Below, one piece after another: positions 36,397 to 36,567 of a DNA stretch of 36,567 nt. The number at the start of each line of letters is the position of its first letter. Within the stretch, counting starts at the first letter, position 1. A program made the translations under genes and the position numbers. The notes under the pieces were generated by a model, which searched no databases, was not told the DNA's origin, and worked only from the letters and a program-made list of their open reading frames with translations. The DNA comes from Roseibacillus sp. (GTDB lineage Bacteria > Verrucomicrobiota > Verrucomicrobiia > Verrucomicrobiales > Akkermansiaceae), in NCBI GenBank assembly GCA_029242545.1, contig JAQWTV010000035.1, forward strand, positions 1 to 36,567, in the 5' to 3' direction.

Positions 36397-36567
36397 ATGC
36401 TCAAGGTTGTTTGCCTCCTCATTGTGACCGCGGTAATGGCGGCTCCTACGTTATCCGCGCAGCATCAGCACTTTAAGAATTTAGAATGGCGGGAACGCCT
36501 GACCGACCATTTTGCTCTACGGGCAAAGGGGACCAACCATGATCCAGCCCGTCGCTATGCAGAAAAG
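36397..36567 (+). CDS. secreted protein, N-terminal fragment
   Basis: The frame starts at ATG 36397 and stays open to the window edge (57 codons seen). A signal peptide (MLKVVCLLIVTAVMAAPTLSA) is followed by QHQHFKNLEWRERLTDHFAL, a basic, aromatic stretch. The W-x-x-x-x-TDHF-x-LR pattern resembles the start of some exported Verrucomicrobial proteins whose metallopeptidase-like or TPR domains follow, but too little is visible to assign a family. The 244-base gap before it (36153-36396) holds no gene I can support. No Shine-Dalgarno site is seen. Confidence 0.6.
   Translation, partial: MLKVVCLLIVTAVMAAPTLSAQHQHFKNLEWRERLTDHFALRAKGTNHDPARRYAEK

Noticed and set aside
36177..36422. Short overlapping frames on both strands near the right edge
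   Set aside because: No ribosome site, no hydrophobic or catalytic pattern; this gap is better read as a promoter region for the secreted protein and the 57-residue gene.
1..36567. Mobile element, CRISPR array, toxin-antitoxin or phage defence cluster
   Set aside because: No transposase, integrase, direct-repeat array or paired short toxin genes were found. The CPBP protease and lectin kinases could be linked to immunity in some settings but nothing adjacent supports a defence island.

Overview
The window reads as chromosomal DNA of a Gram-negative bacterium of the PVC group, most likely Verrucomicrobiota. The evidence is inferential: lpxK and a LolC-type permease imply an outer membrane. 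A 1,869-residue tandem UvrA recalls the long chlamydial UvrA. Two PknB-type kinases begin with a leader (APSxEEL...GGMGAVY) typical of Verrucomicrobia and Planctomycetes. There is also a lone pseudopilin, an SHD1-like secreted protein and an azurin. Gene density is high: no gene-free stretch exceeds 300 bases. I see no rRNA, tRNA, CRISPR array, insertion sequence or phage gene.

Layout. Positions 1-4.1 kb: the tail of a CAP-domain protein, a PAS-PAS-SpoIIE phosphatase, a 36-residue membrane peptide, a zinc-ribbon membrane protein, then (minus strand) a DEDDy exonuclease and a GYF-RDD membrane protein that run on from an unusually long LolC-type permease (4.1-5.9 kb). Positions 6-11.5 kb: a VOC protein, then a minus-strand run lpxK, recJ, recG. 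Positions 11.5-17.1 kb: rph and a pseudopilin on the plus strand, with a strong terminator, facing a parvulin-type isomerase, an L,D-transpeptidase and hflX. Positions 17.3-19.4 kb: leuC-leuD. Positions 19.4-23.9 kb: an exported coiled-coil protein, thiL overlapping a CPBP protease gene, an SHD1-like secreted protein and a group II truncated haemoglobin.

Positions 24.0-29.4 kb hold the most distinctive pair: two tandem paralogous Ser/Thr kinases, each with a cytoplasmic kinase domain, one membrane segment and two C-type-lectin-like domains predicted outside the membrane. They look like bacterial receptor kinases. Positions 29.6-35.2 kb hold the double-length uvrA. The window ends with azurin, a terminator, a 57-residue membrane peptide and the start of a secreted protein.

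By function, many of the genes serve DNA repair (uvrA, recG, recJ, exonuclease) or the cell envelope (lpxK, LolC-like permease, L,D-transpeptidase, parvulin, CPBP protease). The rest are RNA and ribosome care (rph, hflX), leucine and thiamine synthesis, and signalling (SpoIIE phosphatase, lectin kinases). Many start codons lack a Shine-Dalgarno sequence and follow a pyrimidine-rich stretch, so several starts were chosen from family alignment or signal peptides and are less certain.
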